Assembly (NCBI RefSeq): GCF_947172395.1
Contig: NC_069085.1
Coordinates: forward strand, 1,396,112-1,460,111
Origin: Bicyclus anynana
Taxonomy: Eukaryota > Arthropoda > Insecta > Lepidoptera > Nymphalidae
DNA: 64,000 nucleotides
Direction of reading: 5' to 3'
The notes under the pieces are model-generated. The model searched no databases. It saw only the letters and a list, made by a program, of their open reading frames with translations, and was not told where the DNA came from. Below are positions 23,505-33,684 of the stretch, piece after piece. Numbering within the stretch: position 1 is the first letter of the stretch; every line of letters starts with the position of its first letter. The translations under genes were made by a program, and so were the position numbers.

Positions 23505-23768
23505 TTTGGCACTGAACTTGAAGCATTTATTACTCGTTGTTGGTTCTCATTCATGCTAGGTCTACATCTTTTTCGTTTTATCTCTGAAATGTTTGGAGAA
23601 GGAAGATTTAATATGCTTTTACATAATAGATACCTACGGCTGTTACCTTTTAAAATAGCAAAAGTCGTTGAACTTGAAAAATTACAAAAGCTATACGAAA
23701 AAGAACTACGAAATAATGGAAAGAAAATTATACATATCTACCTAAATTTTGTAATGTTTGCATGCTAA
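23505..23768 (+). other. Unassigned short open frame
   Basis: The frame is open through the fold-back arm and ends with a Leu/Lys-rich stretch (VVELEKLQKLYEKELRNNGK) before TAA at 23766. No start can be chosen for this part and I recognise no family. It may be the degenerate remnant of a mobile element ORF. Confidence 0.2.
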
Positions 23769-24157
23769 TTGCATAAAATTTCTAAAATTATGACAACATT
23801 TTATCTGTGACGCTAATGCCAGATTAGTGCACAGATTAAAGATACCTATAGGTATAGGTAACCTATAATAAAAAAAAACTCTCTAGATACTCTTAAATCT
23901 ATGAAGTCAAACGATATTATTTTACTCTCATTTATTTATTTGTCCTTTTTTTTTAATTTTAACAATGTTATTAAAATACAAAACCGTATTAAAAATTTAA
24001 CATTTAAGTGTTCAAGCAACCGGTGGTCAGAGCTCCAGAGTTAGGAATCTCCTCACAATACGCGCCGTCTCAAGAATAACTGGCTTCTGTATCAAACCCA
24101 GTCTCTGATCTAGCAGATAAGCGAAAGTTTCATAAGGTGTTGATCGAAGCTTTTCGC

Positions 24158-24348
24158 TGTAAGATTTTTTTTCTTAAAAAGGAATATTTGCCACATCTTT
24201 CAAATATGACCAATATTCCCAATCCATTCAACTAGTCTGAAAAAACTGCGTTAGGAGTGGATACGCTAATAGAGCAACGGGGCGGGAATCGAACCACCCC
24301 TCGGTGATGAGCCCGACCGCTCTTACCGTTGATCTATTGACGCTCTCA
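24158..24348 (-). repeat. SINE family 3
   Basis: On the minus strand, a tRNA-like head (AGCGTCAATAGATCAACGGT; box B GGTTCGATTCCCGCCCCG) followed by CCTAACGCAG, GACTAGTTGAATGGATTGGG and AATATTGGTCATATTTGAAA. Other members are at 27758, 36573 and 51625. Confidence 0.8.
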
Positions 24349-24387
24349 AGACGCAGATGATTGATTGAAACGACTGACAAGTTGCAA

Positions 24388-24700
24388 GTGCTGATCTACG
24401 GATGCCAGACTTGGTCACTAACTAGGTGCCAAGTTGTGCTTGGAGTTGCTCTGCGTGACCGAATCAGAAATGAGGAAAAAAAGTGAACGAATCAAAGTCA
24501 CTGACATAGTTCAGCGAGTCGCGAAGCTGAAGTGGCAATGGGCAGGCACAGGCCACAAAGTTCGTACAGGCGATGGACGTTGGGGTCCCAAGATGCTGGA
24601 ATGGCGACTCTGCACCGGAAAGCGCAGTGTTGGTACTACCACTACTGAGAACATCAAGCGGGTTGCAGGGAGCCGTTGGATGCTCGCGGCTCGAGTTTAT
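24388..24700 (+). mobile_element. 3' ORF fragment of an RTE-like non-LTR retrotransposon
   Basis: Conceptual translation shows the C-terminal signature of these elements: LIYGCQTWSLT, RIRNEE, RVAKLKWQWAG, DGRWGPKMLEWR and IKRVAGSRWM, with frame damage between blocks. Endonuclease and catalytic RT parts are absent. Confidence 0.8.
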
Positions 24701-25387
24701 GTTTACACAGTATTAAGGCCATTACTCGACGAGAGTCGAGTAGAGAATTTCTTTTATCGTTCTACATTTAGCGTCAATGGTTTCATGATTCACGTAAAAC
24801 GTGTAGAGCATATAGTCTCTTTTTTACTCCATCTTTACGGTGTTGAGGTTATGACACTCCACGTTAAAACATGTAGATGATGTCTCTTACTCTCTTACTC
24901 ACTTCACCTTCATTTATCTTATAAAGGTTATATCTTTTAGCAACTGCTTCTGCTCAAAGAATGCAAACCCTTACCTATACTTAACCAAAAAGTATCGTTA
25001 CAAATGGATTTGATTTTAATAATTATAATTACCACTCTAGACGCACAAGCCTGGACTTTGCCAACCGCCTACAAGTTTACCTTATATTCGCCGAAAACCA
25101 AGTGTTGGCATTGGCCGTTGAAACATACCAAAATATTAAAATAGCGTTGTGATGAAATGTCACCGAAGGACATCTTTTTATCGGAATACGAAACCTCATA
25201 AAAACGTTGGGTTTCAGACATTAGGTCAAAAAAAAACCAGTAGCATTGATAAAAAGTGCTTCAGCGCGCATAGCACCCGCGCCCCGTCAACGTGGGCGAC
25301 GCATCGCGCTGTTGTCATCCTGGAGACAGTTAGCATGGAGTGATTACTCTCATGTAGGTATTTCTAAAGTACTACTGTTGTAGTCGT

Positions 25388-25696
25388 CGTCATCAACCCA
25401 TATTCGGCTCACTGCTGAGCTCGAGTCTCCTCTCAGAATGAGAGGGGTTAGGCCAATAGTCCACCACGCTGGCCCAATGCGGATTGGCAGACTTCACACA
25501 CGCAGAGAATTAAGAAATTCTCTGGTGTGCAGGTTTCCTCACGATGTTTTCCTTCACCGATTGAGACACGTGATATTTAATTTCTTAAAATGCACACAAC
25601 TGAAAAGTTGGAGGTGCATACCCCGGACTGGATTCGAACCCACACCCTCCGGAATCGGAGGCAGTGGTCATATCCACTGGGCTATCACGGCTCCTA
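25388..25696 (-). repeat. SINE family 2, full length
   Basis: The complement runs from GAGCCGTGATAGCCCAGTGG at 25694 to AGCCGAATATGGGTTGATGA at 25390, with box B GGGTTCGAAT intact. Confidence 0.9.
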
Positions 25697-25699
25697 CTG

Positions 25700-26805
25700 T
25701 TGTAGAGATATTGCTAAATCAAATAACAATGACATTGTTAATGTATTAACTATAATAAGTAATAACAAATATTTTATTCTCAGTAAATAAAGTTAATTTC
25801 ATTTATGTTATGATATTGACACAATTTAATATTTAGAGTAATAAAATAAACAAATCTATATCTATTCTGTACTTATCTATACTTATAATATACTTATAAT
25901 AAAACTAGTCAAATTCTGTACATTAATTCGCAATTTGAGATTTTACTTATATCATTTGTAACACCGAACGTTACCGTGGCATGACGGACTACTAGCGCCA
26001 TCTAGAACTTATAATAAAACTGTAACAGGTAAAATTATATACATTTTGTACATTGAAGATATTTTAAAAAAATTTGTTTCAGGGCATTATACAATCATTA
26101 CTGAAGCTAAAAATGTTTTTCTTCGATTTTTTGTCTGTCTGTCCGTGTTTTTTTGTTATTCGGGCATCACGCCGAAACTACTGAATGAATTTAAATAAAA
26201 CTTTTGCTCAGTTTGCGACCATAATATGGAGGTTAATTTTTATAGGGAAAAAAACCGAAGGGGGTGATATAAGGGTTGAAAATTTGTATGGAATGTCCCC
26301 CATTTTTAGAGTAACAAATCTAAAAGATTGTCTATAAAACATAAAAAAATACGAAATTTAATGTGATTCAAGAATTTTTAAAATTCAAACCCTAAAGGGT
26401 TGAAAGGAAATAAAATTTGTGAAAAAATAATAATCAGCCATTTTTGATAAATAAAAATCATCCTATGGGGTAAATTTTGGAAGTTAACTAAGGGTTGTTT
26501 TTTTTTATGAATGTTCATCATTTCTCAAATTATGTTTAAGGTAGGCACATTCTAACGATAGTCAAAGTATCTACTTTGACTATCGTTAGAATTTGAAAGG
26601 GTTGAAAAATGTTAAAATTTGTGTCATTGTTAACCGACTTCAAAAAAGAAGAAGGTTGTTAATTCGTCAGAATCTTTTTTTTTTGTGAATGTTCATCGAT
26701 TAGTCGAAGATGCCTGAACTGATTTAGATGATTCTTTTGTTTTTATTTCAAGTGGTTCCATAATCATCATGTACAAATCTGATGATAGAATTCTGGAGAA
26801 TTCGA
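25700..26805. other. Repeat debris, no gene
   Basis: 26120-26480 carries Helitron-like phrases (TGTCTGTCTGTCCGTGTTT; GAAGGGGGTGATATAAGGGTTG). 26560-26592 holds a short perfect inverted repeat, TCTAACGATAGTCAAAGTA / TACTTTGACTATCGTTAGA. The rest is AT-rich. Confidence 0.5.
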
Positions 26806-27250
26806 GCCTCGGGCTGCGTGCTTAATCGTACCCCGGTCGGGGTTTTGTGGTTAGGCCTCTGACCGTGACTTCGATTGGGCATTCTACCCAAGTACATAAA
26901 ATGCGCGGCCTCTGGCCGCGTGCTTAATTGTACACCGGCCTTCGGCCGAGTGTTTGTGATAGGGCCTTCGACCGTGGCTTTGGCTGGGCACTATACCCAA
27001 GCAGATAAAATGCGCAGCCAACGGCCGCGTGCTTAATTGTGCACCAGCCTTCGGCTGGGGGTTTGTGATAGGGCCTCCGACCGTGATTTCGGCTGGGCAC
27101 GTTACCCAAGCACATAAAACGCGCAAATCCGGCCGCGCACCGAATTGTACACCGGCTTTCGGCCGGAGATTTGTGATAGGGCCTCAAACCGTGTATTCGG
27201 CTGGGCATTTTTTCCAAACACATAAAACGCGCGGCCTCCGGCCGTTCATG
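26806..27250. repeat. GC-rich tandem satellite, four units of about 109 bp
   Basis: Unit landmarks repeat in order: GGCCGCGTGCTTAATTGTAC, CGGCCTTCGGCCG, TTTGTGATAGGGCCT, GACCGTG, TTCGGCTGGGCA, ACCCAAGCACATAAAA. Unit starts near 26821, 26923, 27032 and 27141 give periods of 102, 109 and 109 bp. Each unit carries two short palindromes. Open frames over it are repeat artefacts. Confidence 0.9.
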
Positions 27251-27299
27251 TTTGGAGTTCTATTTTTCTAAAATGATTAGTGGACTATTTATTTATATA

Positions 27300-27757
27300 A
27301 AACATAAATAACAAAGTGTACATAATATAATAATATTTAAAGTTATTATTATTATAAAGTTTGATCCCAATTATGTGAGTGTTGCAGCCGATGACAATTA
27401 AAGCCCCACCATCCTAACCCTAAAATAAAGAAAACAAATGCAATATAAAATATAACACAAAAATTTTAATACAGTAAATATTTGCCCTTCTTTTATTCAC
27501 GTTTTCACTATTAGCAAATATGTTTACTATGTGTGAATATCAGTCTGATTTAAAGAGAGCCGTCACCCATAAAGATCAAGACCATCTAAAGATTCCTTGG
27601 CAAGACTGAACTGGTTTCTTTGCTGACCTAATTTCATGTTAACACAAGGAATATTTGCAGGGTATGAAATATTTATTACATTGGCTTAAACTGTTAATTT
27701 GTTGTCAGTTTTTGACAAAAGCTCTAATTTCACTAATGGACTATTTATAATAATATA
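27300..27757. other. AT-rich spacer, nothing identified
   Basis: No ORF, repeat family or signal that I can support. Confidence 0.5.
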
Positions 27758-27895
27758 AATAGCCTCAATAGCTCAAAGGTAAGAACGGTTGGACTCATCA
27801 CCAAGGGCTGGTGGTCCCAGTCTGTTGGACTATTGTTCTACCCACTAGAACTAGTTGAAAGGAATGAAAATATTGGTCTTATTTAAAAGATACAG
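27758..27895 (+). repeat. SINE family 3, truncated
   Basis: AGCCTCAATAGCTCAAAGGTAAG head, then GGACTATTGTTCTACCCACT and GAATGAAAATATTGGTCTTA; ends in the family's typical interior. It abuts the Gag-like unit. Confidence 0.7.
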
Positions 27896-28092
27896 CAAAA
27901 CTTGTCTGTTGTTCTCTCATTTAGGAGTCGTAATGTATCCACAACAGATTTCCTCCATTGATATGTATGTTGACTTGCAGGAGATAAGAGTACACCACAC
28001 TTTATATCTCTGCTGTTATTTTTACAAGGTTTGAGAATAATTACAGTTGTTTGAAGCAGTACTTTGCTTTTCGAGTTTACTTGGGATGTCAT
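27883..28092 (-). pseudogene. Protease-like remnant of a BEL/Pao-type element
   Basis: This frame begins at an ATG overlapping the stop of the Gag-like ORF (ATGA). It shows a VLLQTTVIIL strand as in Pao-type aspartic proteases. Where the catalytic Asp-Ser/Thr-Gly triad is expected it reads LLSPASQHTY, so the Asp is missing. It stops after about 69 residues, with no RT or integrase behind it. I infer a truncated, inactive pol start. Confidence 0.5.
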
Positions 28093-28748
28093 TCCTGCTT
28101 TACTCCTTCAGGGGGAAATTTCTTTAGACAGAGCGCCCGATTATGATGACCACTAACTTTACAGTAGGGACAATATCTATTCACTAGGCAATTGCTTTTG
28201 TTGTGTCCCTCTGCAAGACATAGGTAACATCTGCCTGATAACATCCTCTTTCTATCCTCTACTGTTCTATAAGTAGAACACTGATCACTAAAATGAGCCT
28301 CCTGGCAAAAGACACAAAATCTGCGGCTTTTCTTGTTCTTTCCTTTCCTTTCAGGATAGTCTGGTTTTCTTTTATATCCCATTCTATGATTATTATAATT
28401 ACTATTCATTTCGTAAAACCTTCTATTACTATTGACCTCCTTGATTTTCCATTTAATCCGGACGTTGAGCTCGCACAGCGCATCTTCAGCTTCTAACTGT
28501 ACTGTTGAAATTTCTGCTATATCATATGTCGCGGGTTCTGTACTAACTCTGAAGTATTCCATCAACTCTGAACTTAAACTTGCAAGTAAAGTTTGTAATT
28601 TTGATGAAATAATCTCTGCCTCTTGAGTTATCGCTGCCAAGGTATTGGGTGTTGTATTATCAAATGTTCGTATCAGAGAGTACGCCTCCCCTACTAGGTT
28701 TTGTAATTTTTCCTTTCGTAAGTGCATTATCATTATTCGCCCCTCCAT
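28089..28748 (-). CDS. Gag-like ORF with three zinc knuckles (219 aa), solo
   Basis: An ATG-started intact frame. The N-terminal half is helical (QEAEIISSKLQTLLASLSSE). Residues from about 138 carry three Cys/His knuckles: CVFCQEAHFSDQC, CYLCLAEGHNKSNC and CPYCKVSGHHNRALC, with the intervening TVEDRKRMLSGR typical of BEL/Pao Gag. The large central Gag domain (DUF1759) seen in the 53148 element is missing, and no LTR is found near by. It is either an internally deleted retrotransposon or a Gag fragment kept by the host; sequence alone cannot decide. Its sequence is clearly distinct from the 53148 element. Confidence 0.65.
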   Translation of the reverse strand: MEGRIMIMHLRKEKLQNLVGEAYSLIRTFDNTTPNTLAAITQEAEIISSKLQTLLASLSSELMEYFRVSTEPATYDIAEISTVQLEAEDALCELNVRIKWKIKEVNSNRRFYEMNSNYNNHRMGYKRKPDYPERKGKNKKSRRFCVFCQEAHFSDQCSTYRTVEDRKRMLSGRCYLCLAEGHNKSNCLVNRYCPYCKVSGHHNRALCLKKFPPEGVKQE

Positions 28749-28975
28749 TTTCTAGTTAACTTCTGATATTATGTGTAAATATTCTGTTTAAACAAAATTC
28801 CAAGTAACTTGTGATCCTCAGACTTCAGTCTACTTAAGTACTTGTATAATTATAAACAAATAAAGAGAAATATAAAAATTGTTGTTGAATATAATAACTC
28901 ACACAATCCTCAAATCTTTATGTTTTATTTTATTTAGTAAAGTTGTAAACAGGTTTAGAAATGTCAATTGTCATT

Positions 28976-29229
28976 GTCAAACTTGAAAATAATGTGACCA
29001 GCTCAAAAGTAGTGTTTCGTCACGTTTCGATTACTTTCGATTAAAATTTAAAAAAAAATCATTACAATTAAAATAAATCGCATTAACATATTTTCTAACA
29101 TTATTTTATATGTTTTACGTTTTAGAACTAATTTTTATGACTTTTGTTTATAATTTTAATCGAAATTAATCGAAACGTGAGGACAACACTACTTTTGTTA
29201 AGCTGGTCACATTATTTTTAAGTTTGACA
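28976..29229. repeat. Fold-back MITE upstream of the MPPE-like gene
   Basis: Arms of about 75 bp: TGTCAAACTTGAAAATAATG-TGACCAGCT at the left and AGCTGGTCACATTATTTTTA-AGTTTGACA at the right, with further pairing (GTAGTGTTTCGTCACGTTTC / GAAACGTGAGGACAACACTAC). Confidence 0.85.
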
Positions 29230-29822
29230 TTTACAAATATCATAGTTTGGACTATTAGCATTTTAGTCAAGTAGCACTTATCTCAGATTATTAATAGGCC
29301 GTAAGACTAATTTAGTATTTTAGCCGAGTACCTACGAACGATTTTTGGGCGATAAATACAAAAATTGTTCGTACTAAAATAGTCTGTACCACAAACGGCT
29401 AAAAAGATAGTCTGTACCGCCTATTACCGCCAAAAACTTTTTTTTTAGTAACAAATAATTTTTATTAATCAAGTAGGTACATAAATAGGCTAAACTTATT
29501 ATAAAAATAAAATATGAGGAAATATCAATACAACTACAACTACAAAATTAAAATAAATTAAAATTAAAACTAATACCTAAAAATATTTATCAAAATTTGC
29601 CGCCCTTGGTAGGGTGCCCATCACGCATTTTTTTAGTATGATTATCACAGACGACAAATTTATTGTCATTGTCATTTTTCAATGTACTTGTCAGTGTCAA
29701 TTTGTTTTGACTTTTGCTATTTTAAAATATTTACTAACAGCACAGAAAAACATGATTATCTCTCTGTTAGAAAAACCATACATAATTTAATTTAAAATTA
29801 GACGTGTAAGTAAGCGAACCTC

Positions 29823-32800
29823 ATGTTTCTGCGGAAAAGGTAATGGTCTTAATATTGTTCTAGTTGGATTTAGTGTTATATAGAGTAGGTACATCAAGCA
29901 TAATTTTTACTTATAATAACAATACAAAACTTAGTTACTTTTTGCAGTACAACGTTGAAATACCTCATAACTGTGCCACTAGGAGTCATATTTTACTGCG
30001 AGTGGTTCGATTACGTTATACAGCCGCTGTTTTGGCCGGACTTTGCCTGTAAGAATGAAGAGTCTTGTACGAAAATACTTTTTATAGCGGATCCTCAAAT
30101 ACAAGGGGACTTGGCCGTCCCACCGCCTTTAGGATCACTTGTTAATTGGGACAGCGACCGGTAAGATTACTTTTATAGTTAACTCACGCAGTAAAGAAAA
30201 GAGGTTCTTAAATAGTTGTTTGTTTCCAAAATAATGTTTTTTTTTAATAAATGAATATGAGCTAATATTATTATATATTATTGTCTAATATATTTTTTTT
30301 CGCAATATCTTTTCGTCCAAAATTCCTCAGTGCCTGAAGACAAAAGTCTTCAAACATTGTGTTGCCAGACATGTGTTGATGACCTAGGGTTTCAAAACTT
30401 GGTTGCTAACTATGGACCTCATAAGAAGGCTCAGAGTCACACAGCGGGTAATAGATCAAGCTATGCTAGGAGTATCTCTGTGTGTTCAAATCAGACATGA
30501 GGAGATCCACAGAAGAACTAAAGTCATCGACATAGCTCAATGTGCCATTAGGGTCCCAAGACTCAGTATTGTGATGTTTGGAAGTCCCTACAAAAGGCTT
30601 ATGTCCTGCAGTGGATGTCCATCGGCTGACATGATGATGATATTTTTTTTTTTGGTTAAGGAGCCTGACTCAACTCAGAGATTTGATCCCCACTTGTCTT
30701 GCCCCTTCAATTAGCTGTAAAAACTTATAAGAGTTGGAACAACCACAGTCAGACAAATGAGGATCAAACCTGTGTGTTGAGTATGGCTCCTTTACCTTGG
30801 AGCTATAGAGGCTTATGTGCCCTATGAGTGGAAAATGTATTATGAAATCGGGCTTAAGAAATATATTACCCTCATCTGTTACTTATTTGGGATAAGATAT
30901 ATTTGACAGAAAATATTTACATTGACACCTTGAAATTATGTCCTTAGGCCAATATATTAAATGTGGCATGTTTATTATCAACAAACCAATTGAAAATGAA
31001 GGTATAAATTAGTATTTTCCACCTAACAATATTTTTAATTAACTTGTTCCTACATTAATGACAATAAATTTGATTAATAAGTTCTATACAATAATTTAGG
31101 CAACATAGTTAATATCTTTTGAATAACATTATATTTAATCAATTTTAATTTATATAAATTTTAAATAAATTCTGTATTATATGACATCTATTCCACTTTG
31201 AGTTTCACTGTGCCTCCTTTTTTCCAGTTACCTGGCGTCTACATTTTCAGTAGTCCTGAAACACTTCAAGCCCGATGTGCTGGTGTATCTGGGAGACCTG
31301 ATGGACGAAGGCTCAGTCTCAACCACAGCACAATACCATAGCTATGTTAAGAGGCTCTCTAATATTTTTGATGTCTATTATCCTGTTGTGGTAAGTCATT
31401 GTAAAAAAAATATTATATCAATTGGTTATTTTTGATTGGATCTTATTTATCTACTGGTTATTTTAATTAGATAAACAATTTCCTGAAAGACCTGTAACAT
31501 GATTATATATCAGCAGAATGGTGTTATATTGAAATGCATTTTACATTTTACACTAAAGTCCTTAGTATCCTCGAATATTGCAGCCCGGTATGGTGCCCTA
31601 CTTACACAGTTCACTGTGACAGATTGGAGCGTGTTCAGAAGCGTTTTATTTACCATCTGGCTTTCAGCGACAACAAATGTCGTGAGTTAAACTCGTATGA
31701 CTCACGTCTACAATCTTATAAGGTTATGCCATTAAGGAATAGATGCAAAATGCTAGATATGGTTTTCTTTTATAAAATCATTAATGGCTACATGGATTCA
31801 CCGGATATATTGGAACGTCTAATGTTTTGTGTACCACGTCCAGGAAGCCGTTTACAGAATCGAAAGCCCTTCCATTTACCCTTCTGTCGAACCAGAGCCG
31901 GTCAGCATGCGCCTGTTTATCGAATATGTTCACTCTTAAATGCTCACAGTAGTAATGCTGATTTTATTTGTAGTTCTCTGACCTCTTTTAAAAAACTCAT
32001 CAAGTTTGCTTAGTGATTAAGGATTAACGATTAGTTTAGTGATTTTTGCATTTATATTGTTGTCTCGTGTAGTGTTATCGTTTAAGTGCTGTTCATGATA
32101 GTTTATTATAAGAATGCTGTGGTCACACCAAGAAGGTGCAATCGTATTTATTACGTTTTATGTATGTTATTTAATAGTGTAACATGATTGTAACCAGTTT
32201 TGTGATCCAAATAAAAAAAAAAAAAAAAAAAAAAGTCGTTTATTCAAATATTACCTGTATAGTTGTAATTCGTAGTTTCTTTATAATTATTACTCAGGTA
32301 TATTTATATATTTATTTTATTATATATTTATTTATTTATTTTATTATATATTATGTATATTTTATATTTATACATGTATTATATATAAATATACTATTTT
32401 TATTATTATATATATATATTTTTTGTTGCACTATCCCGCATTTAATTACATTTAATTCCTTTATCCAAAGGTTGTCTGGTAGATATTGCTATAAGCAATA
32501 AGACCGCCTTTGCACATACTTGTTTTCTATGTTTTCCTTTGTTATTGTTTTTGTTTTATTTTGTGCAATAAAGTATAAATAAATAAATAAATAAATAATG
32601 TTATGTTATCTTTTAGATTGTTTATAAGTTTATCATCTATATTCTACACTATTATAAGGACAATTTTTTGTTTCTTTGTAGCAAATGGGCTCCAAAACTA
32701 CTGCACTGACTTAAAAACAACTTTTTACCAATGGAGAAACATTGTCATCAGTACCATAGGCTATATTTTATCCCTGTATTCCCAAAGAACAAGAACTATG

Positions 32801-33638
32801 TGGGAGTCTGATTGTGTGAATAAAAAGCAATATTATATTATGTTTGTCTCATTTTAAAATAATTAACCAACTCAAAAAAAGGAGGAGCTTCGCAATTCGA
32901 AGCATATGCTTTTTTTCATGTATGTTACCTCATAACTTCGTAATTTAATTAATGTTTCTTTAAAAGAGTATATTTCCAGATTGGTCCCATTTTATTTTCA
33001 TAAAAATCATAGTTATAATTTCGTGTTAAAATCAAAAGAACAGAAATATGTCCTTGAAGTTGGATCTATTTTTATGTTAAAAAGATTATTATTATTATAT
33101 TTGTTACCATTTCAGCAAGTATGGGTGCCAGGTGACAATGACATTGGTGGTGAAAATGAACCAATCAATCATAACAAGGTAGCAGAGTTCAGTAAGGTGT
33201 TTGACCAGCCATCTGTGATTACGTTCAGAAATATCACCTTCTACAAAATCAACTCTATAATGTATAAAGTGCCTCAAGCACCGGACGATGCAGATCTCAA
33301 TGTTAGAATTGCTGTGGCTCATTACCCTGTCTTATCTAAGGGTGTTTATGGGAAACAGGTACTTTTTATTATCAACAAGCGGACCCGGTCAAGCTTCTCA
33401 TTGACTTATGTGCACATTTTCCCTATCACTATTCTACCCTACCCCTATCCTACCACTCTTAAACGTTTGTATGGGAAATAGAAAAGGGTTGTTTTTTTGG
33501 TTTTCCTGGCAATTATTCAAATTTTTCTCACCTTTTAAACCTTCCCTATACCTTCACGAACATTTCAAGACCAAGATAAGAAAAGTCTGTTCAGTCATTT
33601 TCGAGTTTTAGCGAGACTATTGTTATGGTTCTTTAATC

Positions 33639-33684
<46 letters not shown>

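Noticed and set aside
26884..27271. Pro/His/Arg-rich frames over the GC-rich satellite
   Set aside because: They follow the 109-bp repeat and appear on both strands; no start, splice or family evidence.
31499..31690. 63-aa frame overlapping the LINE 3' end
   Set aside because: The neighbouring frame from 31534 has clear LINE RT motifs, so this one is a shadow.
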